From: Pedobacter sp. SL55
GTDB lineage: Bacteria; Bacteroidota; Bacteroidia; Sphingobacteriales; Sphingobacteriaceae
Assembly: GCF_026625705.1 (NCBI RefSeq)
Contig: NZ_CP113059.1
Location: 310,001-374,000 of the forward strand
DNA length: 64,000 bases
Direction: 5' to 3'
A program made the position numbers and the translations under genes. The notes below the pieces were generated by a model that saw nothing but the letters and a program-made list of their open reading frames with translations, ran no database searches and was not told the DNA's origin. Positions 9,207 through 16,720 of the stretch are shown one piece after another (positions within the stretch are counted from its first letter, which is position 1; every line of letters begins with the position of its first letter).

Positions 9207-10457
9207 ATGTTTGAGACAAAATCAACAACAGTACCCATAACAATGGAAATGGTACGGGAAGCCTATCGCAAGGTAAAATCGAACAGGGGTTCGGCGGGAG
9301 TAGATAAAGAAAGTTTGGAAGAATTTGAGACTGATTTATCGAACAACCTATATGTAATCTGGAACCGATTATCCTCAGGTAGCTACTTTCCCAAGCCTGT
9401 CCGTTCTGTCGCAATACCGAAAGCTAATGGTAAGAAGCGATTTTTGGGCATTCCAACAGTATCCGACCGTATTGCCCAACAGGTTTTAAAGACTTACCTT
9501 GAGCCCCGTTTGGAGGCTGTCTTTGCCAAAGAATCGTATGGTTACCGTCCGCTGAGGGGTGCCCATCAGGCAGTGTCTGCCGTGCAGAAAAACGTACGGC
9601 AATACCCTTGGGCAATCGATATGGATATCAGTAATTTCTTTGATGAGGTAGACCACAGTTTACTGATGAAATCGATAGATGTTCATGTAGAAGAGCGTTG
9701 GGCCAAGATGTACATCAAACGCTGGCTTGAAAGTCCAGTGCAGCAGGCAGATGGTTCATTAAGCCCAAAGGCTGGAAAAGGTACACCACAAGGCGGTGTG
9801 ATAAGTCCTCTGCTTGCCAATCTGTTTCTGCATTATGTTTTAGATAAATGGTTGGGCAAGTATTATCCACAAGTTGCTTTTGTACGCTACGCGGATGATA
9901 TTATAATCCACTGTTCTTCAGAAACAGAAGGGAAACAAGTATTGGATGGTGTACGCAGTAGGCTAAGGGAGTGCAAACTAGGGTTAAATGAGGAAAAGAC
10001 GAAAATGGTTTACTGCCAAGATTATCGAAGAAAGCGGCGAAAAGATTATGCAAAGAAATTTGATTTTCTAGGCTTTACATTCAAACCAAGAACTGTAGTT
10101 TCCAAGAGGGAAGGTCTATTTTTGGGCTATGGGTGTGCTATTAGCCAAACATCACAGACACGTATTGTGGAGGGGTGGAGGCGTTTGAAATGGCATAACA
10201 GGAGCGATCTGGATATTCAAGATATCGCAGGTCATTTAAATGTCCAAATGGCGGGCATTATCCGATATTATGGCAAGTTCAATCTTATGGCTCTACGGAA
10301 ATTGATGTGGCACTTCGAATTCAGGTTGGCAAAATGGGTGTTGAACAAATACAAAAGCTTTAGGAATAGTTATACCAGGGCATACAGATGGATAAAGGAG
10401 CTAAAGCGAAGCTATCCAGCAATGTTTTATTATTGGACTGTTTTTAAGCATGTATAA
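9207..10457 (+). CDS. ltrA: Group II intron reverse transcriptase/maturase
   Basis: This 416-aa protein has the reverse-transcriptase blocks in order: IPKANGKKRFLGIPTVSDRI (residues ~70-89), YGYRP (111-115), the TPQGG motif (193-197) and the catalytic YADD (228-231). A maturase (GIIM-like) region follows at ~285-400. No HNH endonuclease domain follows, so mobility would rely on other priming. A strong Shine-Dalgarno sequence (AGAGGAGG, 9194-9201) precedes the ATG, which is unusual for Bacteroidota genes and fits a transferred element. All catalytic residues are present, so the intron may still be active. Confidence 0.95.
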   Translation: MFETKSTTVPITMEMVREAYRKVKSNRGSAGVDKESLEEFETDLSNNLYVIWNRLSSGSYFPKPVRSVAIPKANGKKRFLGIPTVSDRIAQQVLKTYLEPRLEAVFAKESYGYRPLRGAHQAVSAVQKNVRQYPWAIDMDISNFFDEVDHSLLMKSIDVHVEERWAKMYIKRWLESPVQQADGSLSPKAGKGTPQGGVISPLLANLFLHYVLDKWLGKYYPQVAFVRYADDIIIHCSSETEGKQVLDGVRSRLRECKLGLNEEKTKMVYCQDYRRKRRKDYAKKFDFLGFTFKPRTVVSKREGLFLGYGCAISQTSQTRIVEGWRRLKWHNRSDLDIQDIAGHLNVQMAGIIRYYGKFNLMALRKLMWHFEFRLAKWVLNKYKSFRNSYTRAYRWIKELKRSYPAMFYYWTVFKHV

Positions 10458-10472
10458 TGATTTGTATAATAA

Positions 10473-10507
10473 GAGCCGTATGAATTGAGAGGTTCACGTA
10501 CGGTTCT
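10473..10507 (+). ncRNA. Group II intron domain V
   Basis: The sequence runs GAGCCGTATGAATTGAGAGG and continues to CGTACGGTTCT. GAGCCGTA pairs with the distal arm TACGGTTC around an internal bulge, and the length is 35 bases. It begins 16 bases after the maturase stop codon. This is the catalytic core of group II introns. Confidence 0.9.
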
Positions 10508-10545
10508 GTGAGAGGTTTGGGCTGAAATGCCCTTGCCTACTCGAC

Positions 10546-10827
10546 CATTTCGTATAGCGCAAGCATAAGTGCAACGGTGCTTGTGCTTAATTAACGTGAG
10601 TTCGGGATAAGAGAAATAGGCTATTTGCTAGCGATAGCCTCTCAAATCTCCGTTCCGCTAATTTTCGGTCTCCTATTTTTCGGGTAGCACTGATAACCCC
10701 GCTGGCGCACGAGTTTCGCGTGTGCCTCTTACTTATTACTTGGCAGACCAAAAGACTTAGCTTTCCATTTTGTAGCTTAAGTGATCGCCGAAAAGCGAAT
10801 GCTTAAAACAGAAGGGAATGTTATTAA
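10546..10827. other. Non-coding stretch after the intron
   Basis: No gene is visible. There is a GCGCAAGCATAAGTG...GTGCTTGTGC palindromic stretch near 10557-10590, and GGCGCACGAGTTTCGCGTGTGCC around 10702 forms another short hairpin. These look like remains of repeats or mobile DNA. Confidence 0.4.
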
Positions 10828-10971
10828 AACTCATTAATATTTCTCAACCTTACATTCGGCATCGTGTTAAATATATCTTGCATATACTTTCTATGGCTGG
10901 CTCCAAATAACAATTACTTTTTCGGCTTTTAAACTTACAGCTTTCACACATTTCTTTGTTTCGCATCATCC
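10828..10971 (-). pseudogene. Degenerate 3' fragment of the TraB/TIKI-like gene
   Basis: The segment closely matches the 3' end of the gene at 13429-14481 (bases 13440-13595), including codons for MQDIFNTMPNV and NINEF before the stop. It lacks a ~20-base block and carries small indels that break the frame just before the conserved GASH motif. It has no start. It is therefore a non-functional duplicate tail lying 2.6 kb from the intact gene, in the same orientation. Confidence 0.8.
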
Positions 10972-11021
10972 TGTAAGTGCTAGAGGCTGGTTTTCTTCTC
11001 CGCTCGCTATTTTTAGCTCAA

Positions 11022-11612
11022 TTATTTTGTAAATTTTGCATTTATAATTTTTGTAAGTTCGTTGCCTAATATCTTTGCGTTGTCTGCATTTGCCTTGTCC
11101 ATTTGAAATTTCAAAATTGGAGTTTCAATATGATGGTCTTGAAGATAATGAGTAACAATTATAAAGTCAGTACCTAAAGTTCCAGCACGTTTTATTTCCA
11201 TTACTTCTGTTTTCATTTTCACTTTCAGGTTGCCACTCAAAGGAATGGTTGTTTGTTTAAGATTGTGTCGAAACGTGATGATGTGCTCATTGATTTGAAG
11301 TCCATCTACAACTTGCTTAATTACTGTAAATAACGCGAACACGACCAATAAAAGTCCTAAAACAATTGCCGTAATTTTTGTTGTCGTATCAGATGTTTTA
11401 ATGAAAGGAGCAATGACAAGAAACAGACCACCAAAAAAGAAGAACATCACACCTAAGTTTGATTTATCTCCAAAGCGAAATTTGTGTTTTATTTCCACCA
11501 GTTTGTCGTCCGCTAATATTTTTAAGCAGGCTTGGTTCGCAATTTTTAGTATGTCATCATTAATTGTTGTCAATGTTTCTGTCGTTTGGTTGTGGTTGTC
11601 TAAACTTGCCAT
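11022..11612 (-). CDS. Unknown two-pass membrane protein, cassette-like
   Basis: This 196-aa protein has a soluble N-terminus, two adjacent membrane helices (LGVMFFFFGGLFLVIAPFI, then ITAIVLGLLLVVFALFTVI; ~residues 54-93) and a C-terminal beta-rich half that could be a PH-like domain. No family is recognised with confidence. The start codon lies inside an attC-like half site (11605-11656), the position expected for the first gene of an integron-type cassette. Confidence 0.7.
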   Translation of the reverse strand: MASLDNHNQTTETLTTINDDILKIANQACLKILADDKLVEIKHKFRFGDKSNLGVMFFFFGGLFLVIAPFIKTSDTTTKITAIVLGLLLVVFALFTVIKQVVDGLQINEHIITFRHNLKQTTIPLSGNLKVKMKTEVMEIKRAGTLGTDFIIVTHYLQDHHIETPILKFQMDKANADNAKILGNELTKIINAKFTK

Positions 11613-11656
11613 TAACGGTTTGGGTATTTATGAAAGACAGGAAATAGAAGCACTTC
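11605..11656 (-). repeat. attC-like half site
   Basis: The plus strand reads GCCATTAACGGTTTGGG then, 39 bases from GCC, GAAGCACT. The site at 7489-7535 shows the same two blocks with the same 39-base spacing. The other arm of the hairpin is not present, so this is a half or decayed site. Confidence 0.45.
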
Positions 11657-11679
11657 CGTTACACTTTGTACAAAACAAT

Positions 11680-12912
11680 CTATTTGTTGCTGGCGATAGC
11701 TTTTTCAATCAACAAGATATTTGTTTTTGCGACATCGTATGTTTTCGCCAAAGTCGTCCATTGATCTAAAGAACTTACCGTCTGCTCAATAATTTGCTCG
11801 ACTAAATTTTTGTCTAATTTAGCTTCCTTGCCAAGCTTTACCAAATGGCTGATTTTGGGATGTCTACCTTCTCCCATCACTGAGGTGCTTTGTTCCGCAT
11901 TCATTCCGCTGGAGAAAGTGAGGTCGTATCCGGGGGCGAGTTTCCATGCTCCGTTCTCATCCATCAAAAAACTGAAGTTCTTAGCATGGTCATCTCTATT
12001 ATGTGCCAACACATTGAACACGGCTAAGCGATACATTTTTTCAACTTCACGTATGTCTTTAGTCAATGCGCAGGTTAAATTCAGCAAATCTTCGTAATCA
12101 AGGGAAGGTGCTCTAAAATCGCTATGCAATAGTCCGCTTGCCGTATGCATGTGTAGTCGGTTGTTGCCCTCTCGATCAAATCGTTTAACGGCAAAAAAGC
12201 CAGCGCCTTTTTGAGAAGAGAACAAATGTACGTCTGGCATCATCACGCCGGCTTCTTTTGCCATGAGTGCATAAACGTATTCAATAGCACCAGCATCCTG
12301 GCCATCTTGTGTATTAGGAAACTTTACCAACCAAGGCTCAAATCCTTCTTGAAGTTGTTCAGTATCATGTACAATTTGTTTACGATCGTCGCTGACAGCA
12401 ATAAGGGCTTTTGGACGGGCACCTGCAGAAGATCCGTTTAAAGCCAATAACTCCTCTAACATTTCGTCTGAAGTGCCTTGTAACACTTCCTCCGTTTGCA
12501 AGGCTAGATGATCTAGATCAATCGTTTCCTGATTATCGGATGGGCTATGATCTGGCTCATAGACCAGTGCGCCCATACCAGATAGTCCAACATGCGCTAA
12601 ACGATCTAGCGGGGAGATAGTTGCTGGGAGAATACCTTGCGACCTCAGCAGGCGATCGAAAAGCAATCGCCCCCAACCGTCCGGCAAACTATCGCTGAAT
12701 ACTCCAGCTAATCCTTCAAAGGGATATCTAGGAAATTCAAGTACGCCCTTTTGAAGTGGCAATCGGAACGGTGATATTTCAATTCCTTTTTGAATAAAAG
12801 CATCATCATACTCAAAATAAATAATCCGATTACGCATGGCCATTCGTCCAACAGCTTCAATTCCTGAACCGAAATCAAGACTGACTTTTACTTCAGCTAA
12901 CGGAGCGCTCAT
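11680..12912 (-). CDS. hipA: HipA family serine/threonine kinase toxin
   Basis: The 410-aa protein matches HipA in length and order. It has an N-terminal domain with FSDSLPDGWG (~residues 72-81), a nucleotide-binding region starting GSSAGARPKALIA (~160-172), the catalytic loop NVLAHNRDDHAKNFSF and the metal-binding APGYDLTFS. HipA kinases phosphorylate translation factors or tRNA synthetases and cause growth arrest when not bound by HipB. Its start overlaps the stop of hipB by four bases (ATGA), giving coupled expression. All key residues are present, so it should be active. Confidence 0.95.
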   Translation of the reverse strand: MSAPLAEVKVSLDFGSGIEAVGRMAMRNRIIYFEYDDAFIQKGIEISPFRLPLQKGVLEFPRYPFEGLAGVFSDSLPDGWGRLLFDRLLRSQGILPATISPLDRLAHVGLSGMGALVYEPDHSPSDNQETIDLDHLALQTEEVLQGTSDEMLEELLALNGSSAGARPKALIAVSDDRKQIVHDTEQLQEGFEPWLVKFPNTQDGQDAGAIEYVYALMAKEAGVMMPDVHLFSSQKGAGFFAVKRFDREGNNRLHMHTASGLLHSDFRAPSLDYEDLLNLTCALTKDIREVEKMYRLAVFNVLAHNRDDHAKNFSFLMDENGAWKLAPGYDLTFSSGMNAEQSTSVMGEGRHPKISHLVKLGKEAKLDKNLVEQIIEQTVSSLDQWTTLAKTYDVAKTNILLIEKAIASNK

Positions 12913-13217
12913 TTTCTGCGTCCCCTTTTTCGTGAATTACTATTCAAATCTTTTAAAACATCATCTATCGAGTTGAAATTTGGCTTTGATGGTTTTAGGG
13001 CGTTAACCATTTCGTCTATACCCCCAACCACCATCAGAAGTTTAAAGAAGGATTCTAAAGATATAGAACCTTTCTGTTCAAACTTCCGTAATGTAGGCAA
13101 GGGAACGCCTGAGCGCTCTGCCAGCCCCTCTTGTGTCAATTCCATTGCTAAACGTCTTGATCTAACATTATCTGCAACTTTTAATTGTGCTTTTGAAGGA
13201 GATATAAGTGATATCAT
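12909..13217 (-). CDS. hipB: HipB-type XRE antitoxin
   Basis: This 102-aa protein carries a helix-turn-helix at ~residues 15-65 (LAMELTQEGLAERSG, LPTLRKFEQKGSI) and a basic tail (SNSRKRGRRK). It overlaps hipA by four bases and lies first in the operon, as antitoxin genes do. HipB binds its own promoter and neutralises HipA. An inverted repeat just upstream (13221-13252) is a candidate operator. Confidence 0.92.
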   Translation of the reverse strand: MISLISPSKAQLKVADNVRSRRLAMELTQEGLAERSGVPLPTLRKFEQKGSISLESFFKLLMVVGGIDEMVNALKPSKPNFNSIDDVLKDLNSNSRKRGRRK

Positions 13218-13220
13218 TTT

Positions 13221-13252
13221 ATTAGTTATTGCTTAATTTGAGGTTAACTAAT
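13221..13252 (-). promoter_or_regulatory. Candidate HipB operator
   Basis: A perfect 8-bp inverted repeat (ATTAGTTA and TAACTAAT, 16-base spacer) lies 4-35 bases before the hipB start codon. XRE antitoxins commonly bind such repeats to repress their own operon; binding here is inferred. Confidence 0.4.
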
Positions 13253-13428
13253 ATTATAGTGTTATAAAATTACGAAAAATTCAATTAAATATGCTATACT
13301 TTGGTTGGCGTTCTTTACAATAGTTTACATCCGCCCTTAGGACAGATAAAAGTTGAACCATATCCTTCCTGTAATTTTCTAATATGAACTTTTGTCTGGC
13401 ACAAGAATCAATGCGAGATTACTTGTCC

Positions 13429-14481
13429 TTAATTAAATTCATTAATATTTCTCACCCTTACATTTGGCATGGTGTTGAATATATCTTGCATATACTTTCT
13501 ATGGCTGGCTCCAACAATAACAACTACTTTTTCGGCTTTTAAACTTTTAGCACTATTAACTACATTTTCACACATTCCTTTATTTCGCATCATCCACCAA
13601 TGTATTTTCGAAAGCATTTCTTCTTTTGGGAAGTCTTTTAGTTCATACAAATCTGGAAAATAGAAGTCTCCCGCCGATAAAATTACCGCCGCTTCATCGG
13701 TATTTAGCCATTCGGTTAGGTTTTCTGAATGCTTATCCATAGTTAAATATTTCTCAATCCCCTTATCCCATCTTTTTAAAATCTTTTTTAATTCGGCTGC
13801 ATAACTCGCGGTAGTATCTTTTTTGAAAGCTTCAAATTTATTGTAGAACGCCAATGCAGATGCCGACCAGTTCAAATCGTAATCTTGACAATCCATAGGT
13901 TGTAATTCCTGGATTTTCATTTCCAGCATCAATGGGAAAGCAATAAGGTCATATTCAGAAGTTTTAAGCCTGTTCATACTTCGCCCTTTCACGTCCAATT
14001 GCGGACTAAGCGCCTTATTTACATAGTTTTCAAGTTCAATATTGGGCATTTGTTGTAAGCGCTTAAAAACTTGCCAAAACTGAAAATGACCATTTGAAAC
14101 ATCTTGATTAAGATAATAGGCATGTGCCAAATCAGTTTTCAGGTAATAATTGTTCGGGTTTTTTAGCGATAATTTTTGTAAACTATCAAGCACATTCGGA
14201 AGCTTATCGGAAGTTATATTTCTGTTTTTCCTAAGTGTTTCGAGGCGTTTGATGTTTTCTTCTTTACACCAATAATCCATTAAATGCTGCTCATCTTCCT
14301 TACTTAAGAACTCCCCGAAAAAGGCTGTCGGCTTAAATTTCCTGATTTTGCTTTCAATAGCGGAGATATCTTGTTTAGCCGATTTGCTATAATTATGGGA
14401 TACACCTATTAACAACACCTCTACCTTTTGTGCGTATAGCTTAAAAGTTAAGAAGAAAAATAGAAGGAAAGGATATTTCAT
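13429..14481 (-). CDS. Secreted TraB/TIKI-like (DUF5694-type) protein
   Basis: This 350-aa protein has a signal peptide (YPFLLFFFLTFKLYAQ) followed by VEVLLIGVSHN, then FFGEF near residue 57 and VVVIVGASHRKYM near the C-terminus. Paired G-x-x-H and FGE motifs at the two ends of a helical protein are typical of the TraB/TIKI/EreA-ChaN superfamily, which includes metal-dependent peptidases and esterases. Activity is not certain. A decayed copy of its last ~50 codons lies at 10828-10971. Confidence 0.65.
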   Translation of the reverse strand: MKYPFLLFFFLTFKLYAQKVEVLLIGVSHNYSKSAKQDISAIESKIRKFKPTAFFGEFLSKEDEQHLMDYWCKEENIKRLETLRKNRNITSDKLPNVLDSLQKLSLKNPNNYYLKTDLAHAYYLNQDVSNGHFQFWQVFKRLQQMPNIELENYVNKALSPQLDVKGRSMNRLKTSEYDLIAFPLMLEMKIQELQPMDCQDYDLNWSASALAFYNKFEAFKKDTTASYAAELKKILKRWDKGIEKYLTMDKHSENLTEWLNTDEAAVILSAGDFYFPDLYELKDFPKEEMLSKIHWWMMRNKGMCENVVNSAKSLKAEKVVVIVGASHRKYMQDIFNTMPNVRVRNINEFN

Positions 14482-14574
14482 TTTACGTCAGTTTTATTTG
14501 TTGTTGTTACTGTTGCTGTGTAATTACCACTAATTTAATTACAAGCATGTACAACCTTTCCAGCTAATATAGCT

Positions 14575-14629
14575 AGAATAATAGACGTTTACGAAGTTTA
14601 AGAGCGCATTATTTGATTGCTAATTATAG
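14575..14629. repeat. Region-bracketing repeat, right copy
   Basis: This copy matches 8520-8573 in the same orientation with scattered substitutions. It lies about 90 bases upstream of the TraB-like gene start. Confidence 0.5.
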
Positions 14630-14656
14630 CGAAAGCTATCCAAGACTAAAACCACA

Positions 14657-14857
14657 CTACCTCAAAAACGGCAACAACTTCTCCAAAGATATCCCCAAGT
14701 AATCGCAGGCCTGAAAAACAGTAATGGGCTGGCGTTTGTGCAAGCCGTGGCAATCCCTAATCAATTGCAAAATGCGCTGACAAGTACGCTCGCTCTTACC
14801 TGTAATCAACTTAAGGTCGGCAGTATAAAAAAATAAACGATGTAAAGGTTTACTCAT
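14657..14857 (-). CDS. Small HTH-like protein
   Basis: This 66-aa basic protein contains LKLITGKSERTCQRILQLIR followed by ITVFQACDYLGISLEKLL, which resembles a compact helix-turn-helix DNA-binding fold. I do not recognise a named family. It has no obvious partner gene. It could be a small regulator or a remnant of a mobile element. Confidence 0.5.
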   Translation of the reverse strand: MSKPLHRLFFYTADLKLITGKSERTCQRILQLIRDCHGLHKRQPITVFQACDYLGISLEKLLPFLR

Positions 14858-15581
14858 AATTAAGATGCTTCATCGGTAAAAGGTAATTGTTAATTCGATA
14901 ATACAAATTTAACTCATATACAAATAGTTACAAAGAAACACCTAGCTTTTAGCAAATTTTAAAGCCTTGCCGAACAGCCACTGCCAATTTCGTAATGGAC
15001 ATTGCAAACCACGTTTACAGTTTGGCAATAAAAAACTCGAAACAGTATAAATTTGCCAACTCAAATTTGAGCTAATCGCCAGAAAAAATAATACAAAACG
15101 TAAATTTTCTGCTCAAATAACATAAACGGTTGGGCTATGTGAGATCTCAAGCCCAAGTAAAAGCCAATAAAGTCACTCAAATCGGCCTTGGCCTTTGCGG
15201 TATAGATGCAATTGCTTTAGCACCAACTTTAAAGCAAAGGGCGCAGCCGAGAGTTTTTGGGTACTTTTTGCGGAAAAAAGTACCTGCCAATGCCCGGCAC
15301 GAGGGCAGGAAAGACCGTGTGCTGGCTTTTTATTTGAAATATCAATCCCAAACGTAGCAACAACGTAGGACCGACGGTAGACCGACGGTGGAACAGCACC
15401 CCAAAAACGCCAATTCCGACAAAAACGCACAAATAGCGCAAAAGAAAACCAAATGCGCCTAAAACCGCCAAACCCGCCATGCCCTAATTTTCTTCTACCC
15501 AACTTTACCCTCAAGCACTAACTACCGGTAAACAAAGAGTGTAAATTTTAATTATTAATCACATTTAAAAACAGAAAGAAG
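14858..15581. other. Intergenic region with dispersed repeat
   Basis: No gene is supported here. The region contains dispersed repeat copy B (15176-15316). Short open frames on both strands between 15130 and 15514 exist because the repeat is relatively GC-rich; their translations have no protein-like pattern. Confidence 0.55.
15176..15316. repeat. Dispersed repeat, copy B
   Basis: It shares its left block (ATCGGCCTTGGCCTTTGCGG), middle block and right block (TGCCCGGCACGAGGGCAGG) with 3207-3398. This copy is about 50 bases shorter in the middle. Confidence 0.7.
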
Positions 15582-16151
15582 ATGGCAAAGTCAGAAAACA
15601 ACGAAGTAATGTTTGGTGCCCGCGGCAGGGTGGGCAACCTAGTGGTGTTCAAAAATTTTGGAAACAACCAAACGGTAATCGCCAAAAGACCAAAACGACC
15701 AGACAATCCTGTGTACACGGCAAAACAAATAGAGGTAAAGCAAAGGTTTAGGGAAGCGGTGGCCTACGCAAAGGGCGTCATCGGCAATCCAATGCTAACC
15801 GAAGACTATCAGGCTTTTGCCAAACCGGGCCTATCAGTATACAACCTAGCCTTGGCAGATTACTGCAAATCCCCAGAAATCACTTTAATTGATACTAATA
15901 ACTACCAAGGTCAAATCGGTAACCAGATCAGGGTAAGGGCTATCGACAACTTTAGAGTTACGGAAGTGAAAGTAAGCATTTATGATACTACCGATACCTT
16001 GCTAGAAAGCGGCATGGCTATATTAAGTGCAAACAACCTCGATTGGATCTATGAAGCCACCGTCTTAAATAGCAGTTTGCTCGGTACCAAAATCATTGCC
16101 GAAGCCAAGGATACCCCTGGTAACATAGCAGTAGAAACAGTGGCTATTTAG
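15582..16151 (+). CDS. Unknown protein
   Basis: This 189-aa protein starts MAKSENNEVMFGARGRVGNL. It has a basic N-terminal third and a C-terminal ~85 residues that read as a beta-sandwich (IRVRAIDNFRVTEVKVSIYD). No signal peptide is visible. I do not recognise a family with certainty. It is a single-gene unit with its own strong terminator immediately downstream. Confidence 0.75.
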   Translation: MAKSENNEVMFGARGRVGNLVVFKNFGNNQTVIAKRPKRPDNPVYTAKQIEVKQRFREAVAYAKGVIGNPMLTEDYQAFAKPGLSVYNLALADYCKSPEITLIDTNNYQGQIGNQIRVRAIDNFRVTEVKVSIYDTTDTLLESGMAILSANNLDWIYEATVLNSSLLGTKIIAEAKDTPGNIAVETVAI

Positions 16152-16160
16152 TATGAATTT

Positions 16161-16193
16161 CATCCCCGAGCTAGCATCGGGGATGTTTTTTTT
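16161..16193 (+). terminator. Strong intrinsic terminator
   Basis: CATCCCCGA pairs with TCGGGGATG around a 7-base loop and is followed by eight T. It ends the 15582-16151 gene. Confidence 0.9.
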
Positions 16194-16326
16194 GCGTATG
16201 AGCAGCCGAAATTTAATCCAATAAAAACTACGAATACTTAATACCTCAGCTCAACGCTCTAAATCATAAGTTGATACATGTATCAAAGCTTTTCCTCTGC
16301 TTACGAAATAAGGGAATAAAAACAAA

Positions 16327-16351
16327 AAACCCCGAATTTACTTCGGGGTTT
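16327..16351 (-). terminator. Terminator of tRNA-Phe
   Basis: A perfect stem (AAACCCCGAA with TTCGGGGTTT, 5-base loop) lies 8 bases beyond the tRNA 3' end and is followed by T on the minus strand. The same hairpin is copied at 16565-16589 in front of the partial tRNA, with one mismatch in the stem. Confidence 0.85.
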
Positions 16352-16358
16352 GTGGAAG

Positions 16359-16431
16359 TGGTGCCTGCTGGGATCGAACCAGCGACACAAGGATTTTCAG
16401 TCCTTTGCTCTACCTACTGAGCTAAGGCACC
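16359..16431 (-). tRNA. tRNA-Phe (GAA)
   Basis: The minus strand folds into a full cloverleaf: acceptor GGTGCCT/AGGCACC, D arm TTAGCTCAGTAGGTAGAGC, anticodon loop CTGAAAA (anticodon GAA) and T arm GCTGGTTCGATCCCAGC. The discriminator is A and CCA is not encoded. A second, incomplete copy of its 3' half lies 200 bases to the right. Confidence 0.97.
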
Positions 16432-16559
16432 TCCCGATTGGCAATGCAAATGTAACTTCTTTTTTCTAAAAGTAAAATTTTATTGATTTCTTTCGATTAA
16501 AGCGAGTAGCTATTTTAGCTTTCCAAGACAATAAGCTACGCATTGAAAAAAATGAACAT

Positions 16560-16638
16560 AAAAAAACCCCGAATTTACTTCGAGGTTTGTGGAAGTGGTG
16601 CCTGCTGGGATCGAACCAGCGACACAAGGATTTTCAGT
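16560..16638 (-). repeat. Partial tRNA-Phe copy: candidate attachment site
   Basis: This is a nearly exact direct repeat of 16322-16400, covering the tRNA terminator and the tRNA 3' half up to the anticodon stem. It diverges abruptly at 16639. The integrase gene begins 80 bases further on. Such a truncated tRNA beside an integrase is the usual signature of an island end. Because the intact tRNA lies outside, the site may have been the second of two tandem tRNA-Phe genes. Confidence 0.8.
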
Positions 16639-16697
16639 GCTGCGCCCTAAAGCGTCTAACGCCGCTTTAGGACCTCTTTTTGCCTCTTTTACCTTTT

Positions 16698-16717
16698 GGG
16701 AGACAGCAAAGGAGACA
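16698..16717 (+). promoter_or_regulatory. Candidate integrase arm-type site, left
   Basis: GGGAGACAGCAAAGGAGACA lies directly before the integrase start. A near-identical 20-mer (18 of 20 bases) is found at 39000-39019 on the same strand. Repeats shared by both ends of an integrated element suggest integrase arm sites. Confidence 0.5.
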
Positions 16718-16720
16718 GAG

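Larger units (their letters stand above)
8665..10545 (+). mobile_element. Group II intron, apparently full length
   Basis: The element starts with GTGTGCC (8665), matching the GUGYG start of group II introns. It encodes a reverse transcriptase/maturase (9207-10457) and ends after a clear domain V (10473-10507) and a domain VI hairpin, with a terminal AC near 10544-10545. The six exon bases before the 5' end (CTTAAG, 8659-8664) are complementary to CTTAAG at 8918-8923, a plausible IBS1/EBS1 pair. The 3' end is placed by the usual distance from domain V and may be off by a few bases. It sits in an intergenic region and interrupts no recognisable gene. Confidence 0.85.

Noticed and set aside
8974..9414. 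146-codon minus-strand frame
   Set aside because: It lies inside the group II intron, antisense to domain structure and the maturase start; it is a shadow.
15130..15514. Open frames on both strands over the dispersed repeat
   Set aside because: They arise from the GC-rich repeat, are not conserved in the other copy and look like no protein.
16589..16720. Extended integrase N-terminus (MEVVPAGIEPA...)
   Set aside because: These residues are a translation of the partial tRNA-Phe, a common mis-annotation; ATG 16721 is the sensible start.
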